The position numbers and the translations under genes were made by a program. This document shows, in pieces, positions 1 through 6,319 of a DNA stretch of 8,551 nucleotides. Each line of letters begins with the position of its first letter. The first letter of the stretch is position 1. The stretch comes from Bacteroidota bacterium (GTDB lineage Bacteria > Bacteroidota > Bacteroidia > Bacteroidales > CG2-30-32-10): positions 1 to 8,551 of the forward strand of contig JAAXXA010000093.1 of assembly GCA_013334735.1 (NCBI GenBank), written 5' to 3'. A model generated the notes under the pieces. It saw nothing but the letters and a program-made list of their open reading frames with translations, was not told the origin of the DNA and ran no database searches.

Positions 1-125
1 ATTTTTTATTTTCATACTTTGAGTTTACAGACAGACTCTAATTACAGTTCAAACCTACGTGAATTTTTATTAAGAAACAAATTTTTAAAAATAAATACAT
101 TTTACTAACAAGTTTGTTTGATTTT

Positions 126-161
126 TTTGATTCTTTTTTACAAATTTTATGTATATATTTG
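126..161 (+). promoter_or_regulatory. Bacteroidetes-type promoter for the toxin-antitoxin operon
   Basis: Positions 154-161 read TATATTTG, a perfect match to the Bacteroidetes primary-sigma -7 box TAnnTTTG. A TTTG at 126-129 could serve as the -33 element, with a spacer of 24 bp, slightly longer than usual. Transcription would start near 168 and give a leader of about 40 nt before the antitoxin start. In such AT-rich DNA the -33 call is weak; the -7 box is the stronger evidence. Confidence 0.5.
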
Positions 162-166
162 CATAA

Positions 167-176
167 TGTTTAAACA
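167..176. promoter_or_regulatory. Possible autoregulatory operator of the toxin-antitoxin operon
   Basis: A perfect 10-bp palindrome, TGTTTAAACA, lies over the expected transcription start, 6 bp after the -7 box. Phd/YefM-type antitoxins are known to repress their own operons by binding short palindromes at the promoter, so position and symmetry fit an operator. This is inference: palindromes of this length occur by chance in AT-rich DNA, and I see no second copy nearby. Confidence 0.25.
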
Positions 177-208
177 GAACAAAAATTCGCTAACTAAACA
201 CTATCCCT

Positions 209-412
209 ATGCTTAAAGAAAATTTTATTGTTGACAATACCGGTAATCGTATAGCTGTTATTCTTTCAATAAAAGAGTATATGAGATTGCTTGATGAGCT
301 GGAAGAAAAAGATGATATCCGGTTATACGATCTTGCTAAAGCACGTAAAGAAGAAAGAATCCCTTTAGAACAATATTTGTCCGAACGTAAAGGAAAAAGA
401 AAAAATGCATAA
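209..412 (+). CDS. Type II antitoxin, Phd/YefM-like
   Basis: A 67-residue protein that most likely neutralises the toxin encoded immediately downstream and represses the shared promoter. Residues 6-30 (FIVDNTGNRIAVILSIKEY and following) resemble the N-terminal DNA-binding/dimerisation fold of Phd/YefM antitoxins. Residues 34-56 (KDDIRLYDLAKARKEERIPLEQY) match the toxin-wrapping tail typical of antitoxins paired with RelE-like toxins: an acidic helix, the D-x-x-K-A-R stretch and the IPLEQ motif. The C-terminus (59-66) is strongly basic. The stop overlaps the toxin start by 8 nt (ATGCATAA), which points to translational coupling. The ATG at 209 follows the -7 box by about 48 nt and has no evident Shine-Dalgarno site, as is normal in Bacteroidetes. 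Family assignment is by motif recognition; RelB-like is the alternative name. Confidence 0.85.
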   Translation: MLKENFIVDNTGNRIAVILSIKEYMRLLDELEEKDDIRLYDLAKARKEERIPLEQYLSERKGKRKNA

Positions 413-662
413 ATACTCCGTTGTTATTACTAAAACTGCAAGGAAACAACTTGACAAATTGCCCGACAATATTTCGGAAAAACTGTTAGATGTAATAATA
501 TCCCTAAGTTATAACCCTCGACCTATAGGTCATAAAAAACTTAAAAATCGTGATGGATATCGTGTTAGGAAAGGAGATTACAGGATTATTTACGATATTT
601 TCGATAATATCCTTGTTATAGATATAATTGCAGTAGGACATAGAAAAAATATTTACGAATAA
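405..662 (+). CDS. Type II toxin, RelE/ParE family (probable mRNA interferase)
   Basis: An 85-residue protein, the usual length for a RelE/ParE toxin. The N-terminus (YSVVITKTARKQLDKLP, residues 4-20) is the typical first strand and helix. Residues 43-63 carry the basic core HKKLKN followed by GYRVRKGDYRIIYDI, and the protein ends with the strand VIDIIAVGHRKNIYE. Aligned by eye with E. coli RelE, R60 falls at the catalytic Arg of the GYRLVY segment and R80 at the Arg of the VGKRE segment, and lysines K44, K45 and K47 fill the basic patch. This favours ribosome-dependent mRNA cleavage over the gyrase-poisoning ParE activity, but sequence alone does not settle it. It is co-translated with the antitoxin (8-nt overlap). 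The next gene begins only 6 nt after its stop, so toxin transcripts may extend into that gene. Confidence 0.88.
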   Translation: MHKYSVVITKTARKQLDKLPDNISEKLLDVIISLSYNPRPIGHKKLKNRDGYRVRKGDYRIIYDIFDNILVIDIIAVGHRKNIYE

Positions 663-668
663 TAAACG

Positions 669-1337
669 ATGAACCGTTTATACAGTATAATTATCCTTTG
701 CATTTTACTTTTGCCTATTACAGTATTTTTTAACTCCTGCAAGAAAGATAAAAGCTCCATAATTATAAATGGAAGCGTTTACGATCCTAACATTAAAATA
801 TATATTGCTGATGCCAGCGTTACTATTTCTACGAGTAAAGTATCTTCGGGTTTTTATAATTCCAATTATTCTGATATAGCCTCTACTACTACTGATGCAA
901 ATGGTAATTTTACTTTCAAATTCGATAAAGAACTTTCTAACGGCTATCGTATTTTCATCTCAAAAAACAAGTATTTTGATTTAACCGTAGATATCTCCGG
1001 AAACGATTTTCAAGCCGGTAACACTTACACTCCTGTTTATGAAATTTTTCCGGTAGGCTATCTTAAATTACATGTAAAAAATAATACTCCTTTTGATGAT
1101 AACGATTTTATTGCATATTCCTATACTTTCGGCTTCCTGAGTTGCTATGAATGTTGCTCAAATATTGTCAATAAAGCTTATGGTGAAAATTATGATGTTA
1201 CAACAAAATGTAAAACCTATGGGAGCCAAAATGTTGTAATCGGCTGGCACGTTACAAAGCATGGCAATGATATTGCTTACAACGACACTGTTTTTTGCTC
1301 TCCTTTTGATACCACATATTACGAAATCCTATACTAA
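669..1337 (+). CDS. Lipoprotein with carboxypeptidase-regulatory-like (beta-sandwich) domain
   Basis: A 222-residue predicted lipoprotein. Residues 4-21 form a hydrophobic signal segment and FFNSC (20-24) is an acceptable though imperfect lipobox, so C24 would be lipidated; the following KKDKS is a typical Bacteroidetes mature N-terminus. Residues 32-110 (INGSVYDPN, IADASVTIST, TTTDANGNFTFKF, YRIFISKNKYFD) follow the pattern of CarboxypepD_reg/CNA-B-like sandwiches, in which a variable loop is followed by a T-D-x-x-G-x-F-x-F turn. The C-terminal half has five cysteines (159, 162, 163, 181, 210) and ends in SPFDTTYYEILY, a tail I associate with a group of uncharacterised Bacteroidetes lipoproteins. 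No enzymatic motif is visible; a binding or structural role at the cell envelope is a guess. It starts 6 nt after the toxin stop and ends 8 nt before the next gene. Confidence 0.8.
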   Translation: MNRLYSIIILCILLLPITVFFNSCKKDKSSIIINGSVYDPNIKIYIADASVTISTSKVSSGFYNSNYSDIASTTTDANGNFTFKFDKELSNGYRIFISKNKYFDLTVDISGNDFQAGNTYTPVYEIFPVGYLKLHVKNNTPFDDNDFIAYSYTFGFLSCYECCSNIVNKAYGENYDVTTKCKTYGSQNVVIGWHVTKHGNDIAYNDTVFCSPFDTTYYEILY

Positions 1338-1345
1338 CAGATTTA

Positions 1346-1912
1346 ATGCACGATATTGAACCATACTGGAACTGGCGAAATTATTATATCGCATCCGAAG
1401 ATGAAAGATCTCCTTTTTTTGAAAGAGAATATAACGAATTTGAATTTACTCACGCTATTTATAATTATCTGATCCATCCACAGTGGGACTATATAGGCTC
1501 CCCTACTCTTTACATAAAAATACTTTATGTAGATTATGAACTCTCGTTTTGTATTATAGAATTTATAGGCGAATGGAACGATTGCATTAATAATGACATT
1601 ATGTTTCTTAAACGGAACATCATCGAAAGTTTGATGAGCGAAGGGATAAATAAATTTATTTTGTTAGGCGAAAATATTTTAAATTTTCATGCTTCTGATG
1701 ATTGTTATTATCAGGAATGGTACGAAGATATTGAAAATGGTTGGATAGCGGCAGTTAATTTCAGGAAGCATGTTTTTAACGAATTTCAGTCATGTAATAT
1801 TCATTATTATATTTCTTTTGGCGGTGAACTCAATAATATAGACTGGCGTACATATACCCCATATCAATTTTTTAAAAGAATTGAAAATTTAATAACAAAA
1901 AGAATTATATAA
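1346..1912 (+). CDS. Conserved Bacteroidetes protein of unknown function
   Basis: A 188-residue soluble protein with no signal peptide or membrane segment. I do not know its function, but the pattern YWNWRNYYIASEDERSPFF (residues 7-25), followed by EFEFTHAIYNYLIHPQWD, IEFIGEWNDCINNDIMFLKR and FILLGENILNFHASDD, looks like a well-conserved family of short proteins found widely in Bacteroidetes. It is rich in aromatic residues (many W, Y, F) and acidic overall. Conserved-looking E-W-N-D and N-F-H-A-S-D-D clusters could be functional sites, but no catalytic fold can be named from sequence. It sits 8 nt downstream of the lipoprotein gene and appears to be the last gene of that transcription unit; a 476-bp gap follows. 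Start ATG 1346 is chosen because it leaves a short intergenic gap and precedes the conserved YWNWR block by only six residues. Confidence 0.75.
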   Translation: MHDIEPYWNWRNYYIASEDERSPFFEREYNEFEFTHAIYNYLIHPQWDYIGSPTLYIKILYVDYELSFCIIEFIGEWNDCINNDIMFLKRNIIESLMSEGINKFILLGENILNFHASDDCYYQEWYEDIENGWIAAVNFRKHVFNEFQSCNIHYYISFGGELNNIDWRTYTPYQFFKRIENLITKRII

Positions 1913-1940
1913 CTGATATTATGTTATAAAACTGAATTTA

Positions 1941-2025
1941 ATATAGCGGTCAGTCCGCCATGGCGGAGAGCTGATTTTCCTGCAACGTAGTGAAAGGAAA
2001 AGATAGTCGAAGACGACCGCTATAT
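1941..2025. repeat. Compound palindromic element (REP/MITE-like or structured RNA)
   Basis: Perfect 11-bp inverted arms, ATATAGCGGTC at 1941-1951 and GACCGCTATAT at 2015-2025, enclose two further symmetric parts. One is a perfect 14-bp palindrome, TCCGCCATGGCGGA, at 1954-1967. The other is a TTTTCC/GGAAAA pair at 1975-1980 and 1996-2001. The whole could fold as an outer stem carrying two internal hairpins. The element is visibly more GC-rich than its surroundings. By a rough count, an 11-bp perfect inverted pair is unlikely by chance in a 476-bp gap (about 0.03 expected if bases were even). No transposase, flanking target duplication or T tract is evident. Its identity is unknown; a palindromic repeat family is the most likely reading. 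Confidence 0.6.
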
Positions 2026-2067
2026 AGACAGCCACTCTTCGACACGCCACGATTTTAGGACTATCTG

Positions 2068-2085
2068 TTTTAATGATAATTAAAA
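2068..2085. repeat. AT-rich hairpin
   Basis: TTTTAAT at 2068-2074 pairs perfectly with ATTAAAA at 2079-2085 across a four-base GATA loop. No T tract follows, so it is a poor intrinsic terminator, and AT-rich DNA produces such hairpins by chance fairly often. It lies within the larger inverted pair CGACACG (2040-2046) / CGTGTCG (2090-2096). Confidence 0.35.
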
Positions 2086-2343
2086 TAATCGTGTCGGCTC
2101 TGAGTGACTTTAACAATTAAATATGAATTTGCGTAACATCAGTTGCATAAGTGATATTTCGTAAAAAGCATAATTTTTTACTATTATTCATTTTGATAAA
2201 AATATAAAACTGTGGACTTCGAGAAATTCCGTCCACCTCGACACATCACCCAATTAGCAAACACTCTAAGAACAAAATTGTATCGAAAAGCCCCCACTGT
2301 ATTATATATCTTAACTTTACGCAAAATCATTAAATAAATTGCA

Positions 2344-2351
2344 TATCTTTG
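2344..2351 (+). promoter_or_regulatory. Bacteroidetes-type -7 box upstream of the signalling genes
   Basis: TATCTTTG is a perfect TAnnTTTG match 37 bp before the methyltransferase start, implying transcription from about 2358 and a leader of about 30 nt. The -33 element is weak: the nearest candidate is TTTA at 2316-2319, with a 24-bp spacer. It follows a long non-coding gap and precedes a co-directional block, which supports a promoter here. Confidence 0.45.
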
Positions 2352-2388
2352 AAATGTTAAATATTATTATCGTACAATAAATACATAT

Positions 2389-3237
2389 ATGTACATACAA
2401 AGCGAGCTTACTCAACAAAATATTTCACAATTAAAAACAACTCTGGAAAAATATTTGTTCTTTTCTGATATTTCTATTTATGATGAAATTTTTCTACTAA
2501 AATCGCTTCAGAGAAGGATGAAATTCACAAATTGTTTTGTGATTGATGAATATTTTAAACTGATAGAGCAAAATTATGAAGAAGCCATCAGCTTTTTTGA
2601 TTCACTGCACATTTGTTATAGCGAGTTTTTCCGCAACCCTCTTACTTTTGCAGTCCTTGAACACATATTGCTGCCTGAACTTATTCAGAAAATGAAAAAT
2701 ACTAACCGAAAAGAAATACGGATATGGTCCACTGCCTGCGCTGCCGGTCAGGAAGCATATAGCATAGCCATGCTATTGGAAGAACTTAAAAATGCAAATA
2801 ATAAAGAAATAAAATACCGTATTTTTGCTACAGATATTTCCGAATCGCAATTGCAAGAAGCAATAAAAGGGGAATATCCTGCTTCGGCGTTAAACAATTT
2901 GAACATGAAACGCGCCGAACAATGGTTCATAAAACAAGGTGAAATATATTCAATTAAACCTGAATTGAGAAAAAGAATTAATTTTTCAGCGTTCGATTTA
3001 CTTAACAAACAAACAAATTCACCTCCTGTAAGTATTTTTGGCGACTTCGATTTGATAATATGTGCTAATCTGCTTTTTTATTATAATTATGAATTTCAAA
3101 AAATTATTCTAAAAAAAGCAACAAATTGTTTAGCAAATGGAGGTTATTTAGTTACAGGTGAATCCGAAAGAAATATTTTAATGAACTGCAATTACCATGA
3201 AGCATATCCTCATTCGGCAATATTTCAAATAAACTAA
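2389..3237 (+). CDS. cheR: CheR-family protein-glutamate methyltransferase
   Basis: A 282-residue cytoplasmic protein with the CheR layout: a helical N-terminal domain (about 10-85, including LQRRM at 40-44 and SEFFRNP at 78-84) and a Rossmann-type SAM-binding domain (about 110-280). The SAM motif I region reads WSTACAAGQEAYSIAML (113-129), where classical CheR has ACSTGEEPYSIAM. The acidic ribose-binding residue is probably D149 in FATDIS. The motif around 220-232, FDLIICANLLFYY, corresponds to the usual CRNVLIYF with the Arg replaced by Ala. Classical CheR methylates glutamates on chemoreceptors; no receptor, CheB or CheA/W is encoded here. In this setting the target may be a signalling kinase, possibly the one encoded 109 bp downstream, but that is inference. 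The C-terminus lacks added TPR repeats, so this is a stand-alone form. Confidence 0.88.
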   Translation: MYIQSELTQQNISQLKTTLEKYLFFSDISIYDEIFLLKSLQRRMKFTNCFVIDEYFKLIEQNYEEAISFFDSLHICYSEFFRNPLTFAVLEHILLPELIQKMKNTNRKEIRIWSTACAAGQEAYSIAMLLEELKNANNKEIKYRIFATDISESQLQEAIKGEYPASALNNLNMKRAEQWFIKQGEIYSIKPELRKRINFSAFDLLNKQTNSPPVSIFGDFDLIICANLLFYYNYEFQKIILKKATNCLANGGYLVTGESERNILMNCNYHEAYPHSAIFQIN

Positions 3238-3346
3238 AATTGGGGCAAAGAACAAACATTATAAAGCACATGGAGATTCTGAATAATAACAAGTTTTATC
3301 AGTGTAAGAAAATATATTTTGTTCAGCGTTAAAAAAATAAAAAACT

Positions 3347-6319
3347 ATGGATATGAAAAACCTAAAAATCGGGGTGCAACTAAAGCTTAGCTTTGCGACC
3401 ATTCTTCTATTTGTTATTGCACTGGGAGTGATTTCATACTGGCAGTCTGACCTAATTCATAAACAAACAGAAATTATTTATGAACACCCTTTTAAAGTTA
3501 GAAGGGCATTGGGCAACCTTCAGTCAAGTTTGCTAAACATTCGCATACTTGAAAGAGACTTAATGTTGGCAAATACTGCTCATGAAAAACAAAACGACAT
3601 ACAACTAATTGAATTATCTTCAGCTAATGCACTTCTGCAATTCGATATTTTGAAGGAACAATATTTGGGTTCTCGTACTGATTTAGATGAAGCTTACAAT
3701 GCTTTTATAAGTTGGAATACTGCCCGTCAGGAAAATACCAAACTCGCTCTTTCCGGAGAGATCGAAAAAGCTATAGCGAACCAACTGCCTACAGGTAATA
3801 TTGGTATATACAGAGAACAAATGATGTCTAAAATCAAAAAAATAGATGATTTTTCTATAATAAAAGCTGATTCTTTATATAACAATTCTACAAATTTAAA
3901 AAAATCTCTTGACAATCAATTAATACTGATGGCAGCAATAATTTTATTGCTTTCAATTATAATTTACTTCAGATTATTGAGAAATATAAAAAAGCCCCTC
4001 GATGAGCTTACAGATGCTTCTGAACGCTTTAAAAACGGGAATATGAATGCACGAAGTTTATATACTTCAAAAAATGAGTTTGGTGAGTTATCCCTCTCTT
4101 TCAATACAATGGTTGACAACATTCAGGAGAATAATGATTTAGACGAAAAGTTCGCTAATCTTGCAGCATTAATGCTGAGTGAATATGATGCAAAAAAATT
4201 CTTTCAAGCCACACTAAATGGGTTAGCTAAGCATACAGGTTCACAAATGGCTGCGATTTATCTGCTAAGTGATGATAAAAAAACTTATAATCATTTCGAA
4301 TCTTTAGGCGCTGATAAAAATGCTAAAAAATCCTTTGCCGCCGATACTTTCGAGGGGGAATTTGGTTCGGTCATTGCTACCCGCAAGATTCAGCATATTA
4401 AAAACATTCATGATGATACACGATTTGTTTTCTACACGGTTAGTGGGAAATTTATCCCTCACGAAATAATAACCATACCAATTCATGCAGATAAGGAGGT
4501 TATTGCAATTATTTCGTTAGCCAGTATTAGCTCGTATAGTAAACAATCCATTCAATTGATTGAAAAAATTCTTATTACACTAAGCACACGCGTAGAAGGG
4601 ATATTGGCTTATCATAAGATGCAAGAATTTTCAAAAAAATTAGAATTTCAAAACCGTGAACTGGAAATGCAGAAAACAGAACTTTCATCGCAATCTGCAG
4701 AACTCGTGGAGCAGAATATTGAGTTGGAAATGCAGAAAAAACAATTGGACGAAACAAGTCGTCTTAAAACCACATTTTTATCAAATATGAGCCACGAGCT
4801 CAGAACTCCTCTTAACTCTGTTATTGCTCTTTCGGGCGTACTGAACCGCCGCCTTGCCAAACAAATTCCCGATGAAGAATACAGCTATCTTGAAGTGATA
4901 GAACGAAACGGAAAACATCTGCTCGATCTTATTAACGACATTCTTGATATTTCACGTATAGAAGCCGGACGCGAAGAAATTGAAATAACAAAATTTGGCG
5001 CAAACAGCCTGATTGCAGATGTTGTAAGTATGATACGTCCTCAGGCTAAAGAGAAAAAAATTAAATTGGAACATTCAAAAATTGATTCAGATATATTTAT
5101 TACAAGCGATATAAGCAAATGCCATCACATCTTACAAAACATTGTTAGCAATGCTGTAAAATTTACTGAAAAAGGCAAAGTGGAGATTACAACAATATTA
5201 AAAGATAATAACATTCTGATAACGGTAAAGGATACTGGTATTGGTATATCCGGGGAAAATCTTCCTCATATTTTTGATGAGTTCCGTCAAGCCGATAGCA
5301 GTAACTCCAGGAAGTTTGGGGGGACAGGTTTAGGTCTTGCCATTGCAAAAAAATATGCCAATATTCTAGGCGGAACAATTTCTGCTATAAGCAATATTGG
5401 AAAAGGATCCGAATTTACTCTTTCCCTGCCATTGCAATATGAGTCAAAAAACAGAATTACTGATATAGAACATGCAAGCGAATTCAGAAAAACAGTCAGC
5501 CATATTCCAGATAAAACTATTCACGATACTTCCATTAAAACCATTTTGATTGTTGAGGACAGCGAACCTGCCATTATACAAATAAAAGATTTTCTTGAAG
5601 AAAGCGGCTATAATATTTTGGTTGCACACAATGGAATAGAAGCTATAAAAACAATAGAACAAACTATTCCTGATGCTATGATTTTAGACCTTATGATGCC
5701 GGATATAGACGGTTTTGAAGTGCTTAAAACCATTCGTGAAGAAGAAAGAACAATTCATATTCCTGTATTGATACTAACAGCAAAACATATAACGAAAAAA
5801 GAACTTGCATTTTTAAAACAAAACAATATTCACCAACTCATTCAAAAAGGTGATATAAACCGAAATGAATTACAAAATGCAGTAGCAACAATGGTATTTC
5901 CGGAAACTATAGCTACATTTAAACCAAAGCAGGTATTACAAACATTTGTAACCAAACCCGTAGTACTTATTGTAGAAGATAATCCCGACAATATGCTTAC
6001 AACTAAAGCGCTTCTTGAAAATAATTATACTGTAATTGAAGCAACAAATGGCAATAAAAGCGTTGAAATAGCTAATAAATATAAACCAAATCTAATTTTA
6101 ATGGATATTGCGCTGCCTGAATTGGATGGAATTGAAGCATTTAAAGCAATGCGCAAAAATGCAGAATTACAGCATGTCCCTATTATTGCTCTTACTGCAA
6201 GCGCAATGACATCCGACCGCGAAACTATTTTGGCATACGGATTTGATGCTTATATTACAAAACCTATTGAAAATGTAATATTCTTAAAAACGATAAATGA
6301 AGTACTTTATGGAAAATAA
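3347..6319 (+). CDS. Membrane-bound hybrid histidine kinase (4HB sensor-HAMP-GAF-HisKA-HATPase-REC-REC)
   Basis: A 990-residue sensor kinase. TM1 spans about 13-31 and TM2 about 191-208, bracketing a helical periplasmic sensor of the 4HB_MCP/CHASE3 type (35-188, with HPFKVRRAL and ILERDLMLA motifs). Then come HAMP (209-262), GAF (about 270-420), a coiled-coil signalling helix (425-470), HisKA with phosphoacceptor H483 in SHELRTPLN, and HATPase with N-box N598/N602, G1 DTGIGI (629-634) and G2 GGTGLGL (658-664). Two receivers follow. In the first, E737/D738 are the acidic pair, D781 the phosphoacceptor, T811 the switch residue and K834 the lysine, followed by Gly instead of the usual Pro. In the second, E877/D878, D920, T950 and K972-P973 are all canonical. 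No DNA-binding or Hpt domain is present. The start at 3347 is chosen (an ATG at 3353 is also possible); a near-miss -7 box, TATATTTTG (3313-3321), lies upstream. The gene overlaps the next kinase gene. Confidence 0.93.
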   Translation: MDMKNLKIGVQLKLSFATILLFVIALGVISYWQSDLIHKQTEIIYEHPFKVRRALGNLQSSLLNIRILERDLMLANTAHEKQNDIQLIELSSANALLQFDILKEQYLGSRTDLDEAYNAFISWNTARQENTKLALSGEIEKAIANQLPTGNIGIYREQMMSKIKKIDDFSIIKADSLYNNSTNLKKSLDNQLILMAAIILLLSIIIYFRLLRNIKKPLDELTDASERFKNGNMNARSLYTSKNEFGELSLSFNTMVDNIQENNDLDEKFANLAALMLSEYDAKKFFQATLNGLAKHTGSQMAAIYLLSDDKKTYNHFESLGADKNAKKSFAADTFEGEFGSVIATRKIQHIKNIHDDTRFVFYTVSGKFIPHEIITIPIHADKEVIAIISLASISSYSKQSIQLIEKILITLSTRVEGILAYHKMQEFSKKLEFQNRELEMQKTELSSQSAELVEQNIELEMQKKQLDETSRLKTTFLSNMSHELRTPLNSVIALSGVLNRRLAKQIPDEEYSYLEVIERNGKHLLDLINDILDISRIEAGREEIEITKFGANSLIADVVSMIRPQAKEKKIKLEHSKIDSDIFITSDISKCHHILQNIVSNAVKFTEKGKVEITTILKDNNILITVKDTGIGISGENLPHIFDEFRQADSSNSRKFGGTGLGLAIAKKYANILGGTISAISNIGKGSEFTLSLPLQYESKNRITDIEHASEFRKTVSHIPDKTIHDTSIKTILIVEDSEPAIIQIKDFLEESGYNILVAHNGIEAIKTIEQTIPDAMILDLMMPDIDGFEVLKTIREEERTIHIPVLILTAKHITKKELAFLKQNNIHQLIQKGDINRNELQNAVATMVFPETIATFKPKQVLQTFVTKPVVLIVEDNPDNMLTTKALLENNYTVIEATNGNKSVEIANKYKPNLILMDIALPELDGIEAFKAMRKNAELQHVPIIALTASAMTSDRETILAYGFDAYITKPIENVIFLKTINEVLYGK
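4662..4739 (+). repeat. Direct repeat in the kinase signalling helix
   Basis: The 15-mer TGGAAATGCAGAAAA occurs at 4662-4676 and again at 4725-4739, exactly 63 bp (21 codons, three heptads) apart. It encodes ELEMQK at residues 438-443 and 459-464 of the first kinase, inside the coiled coil linking GAF to HisKA. The in-phase spacing suggests a duplication of three heptads that keeps the coiled-coil register. Confidence 0.6.

Larger units (their letters stand above)
1913..2388. other. 476-bp non-coding gap with palindromic sequences
   Basis: No convincing gene is present. A 65-codon minus-strand reading frame (1919-2116) runs through the palindromic DNA, matches no family I recognise and is judged spurious. 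The gap holds the compound palindrome at 1941-2025, an AT-rich hairpin at 2068-2085, inverted arms CGACACG/CGTGTCG at 2040-2046 and 2090-2096, GTGGAC/GTCCAC at 2212-2217 and 2231-2236, and the promoter for the signalling genes near 2344. None of the hairpins is followed by a T tract on the + strand, so I cannot call an intrinsic terminator for the upstream operon. Confidence 0.7.

Noticed and set aside
1919..2116. Minus-strand open frame of 65 codons in the intergenic gap
   Set aside because: It runs through the palindromic element, has no recognisable domain, and its composition looks like translated repeat and AT-rich DNA.
2212..2236. GTGGAC/GTCCAC hairpin as a terminator or regulator
   Set aside because: The 6-bp stem with a 13-base loop is within chance expectation, and it is not followed by a T tract.
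3313..3321. Possible -7 box TATATTTTG before the membrane kinase
   Set aside because: The spacing between TA and TTTG is one base too long for the consensus and no -33 element is visible, so it is mentioned only as a near miss.
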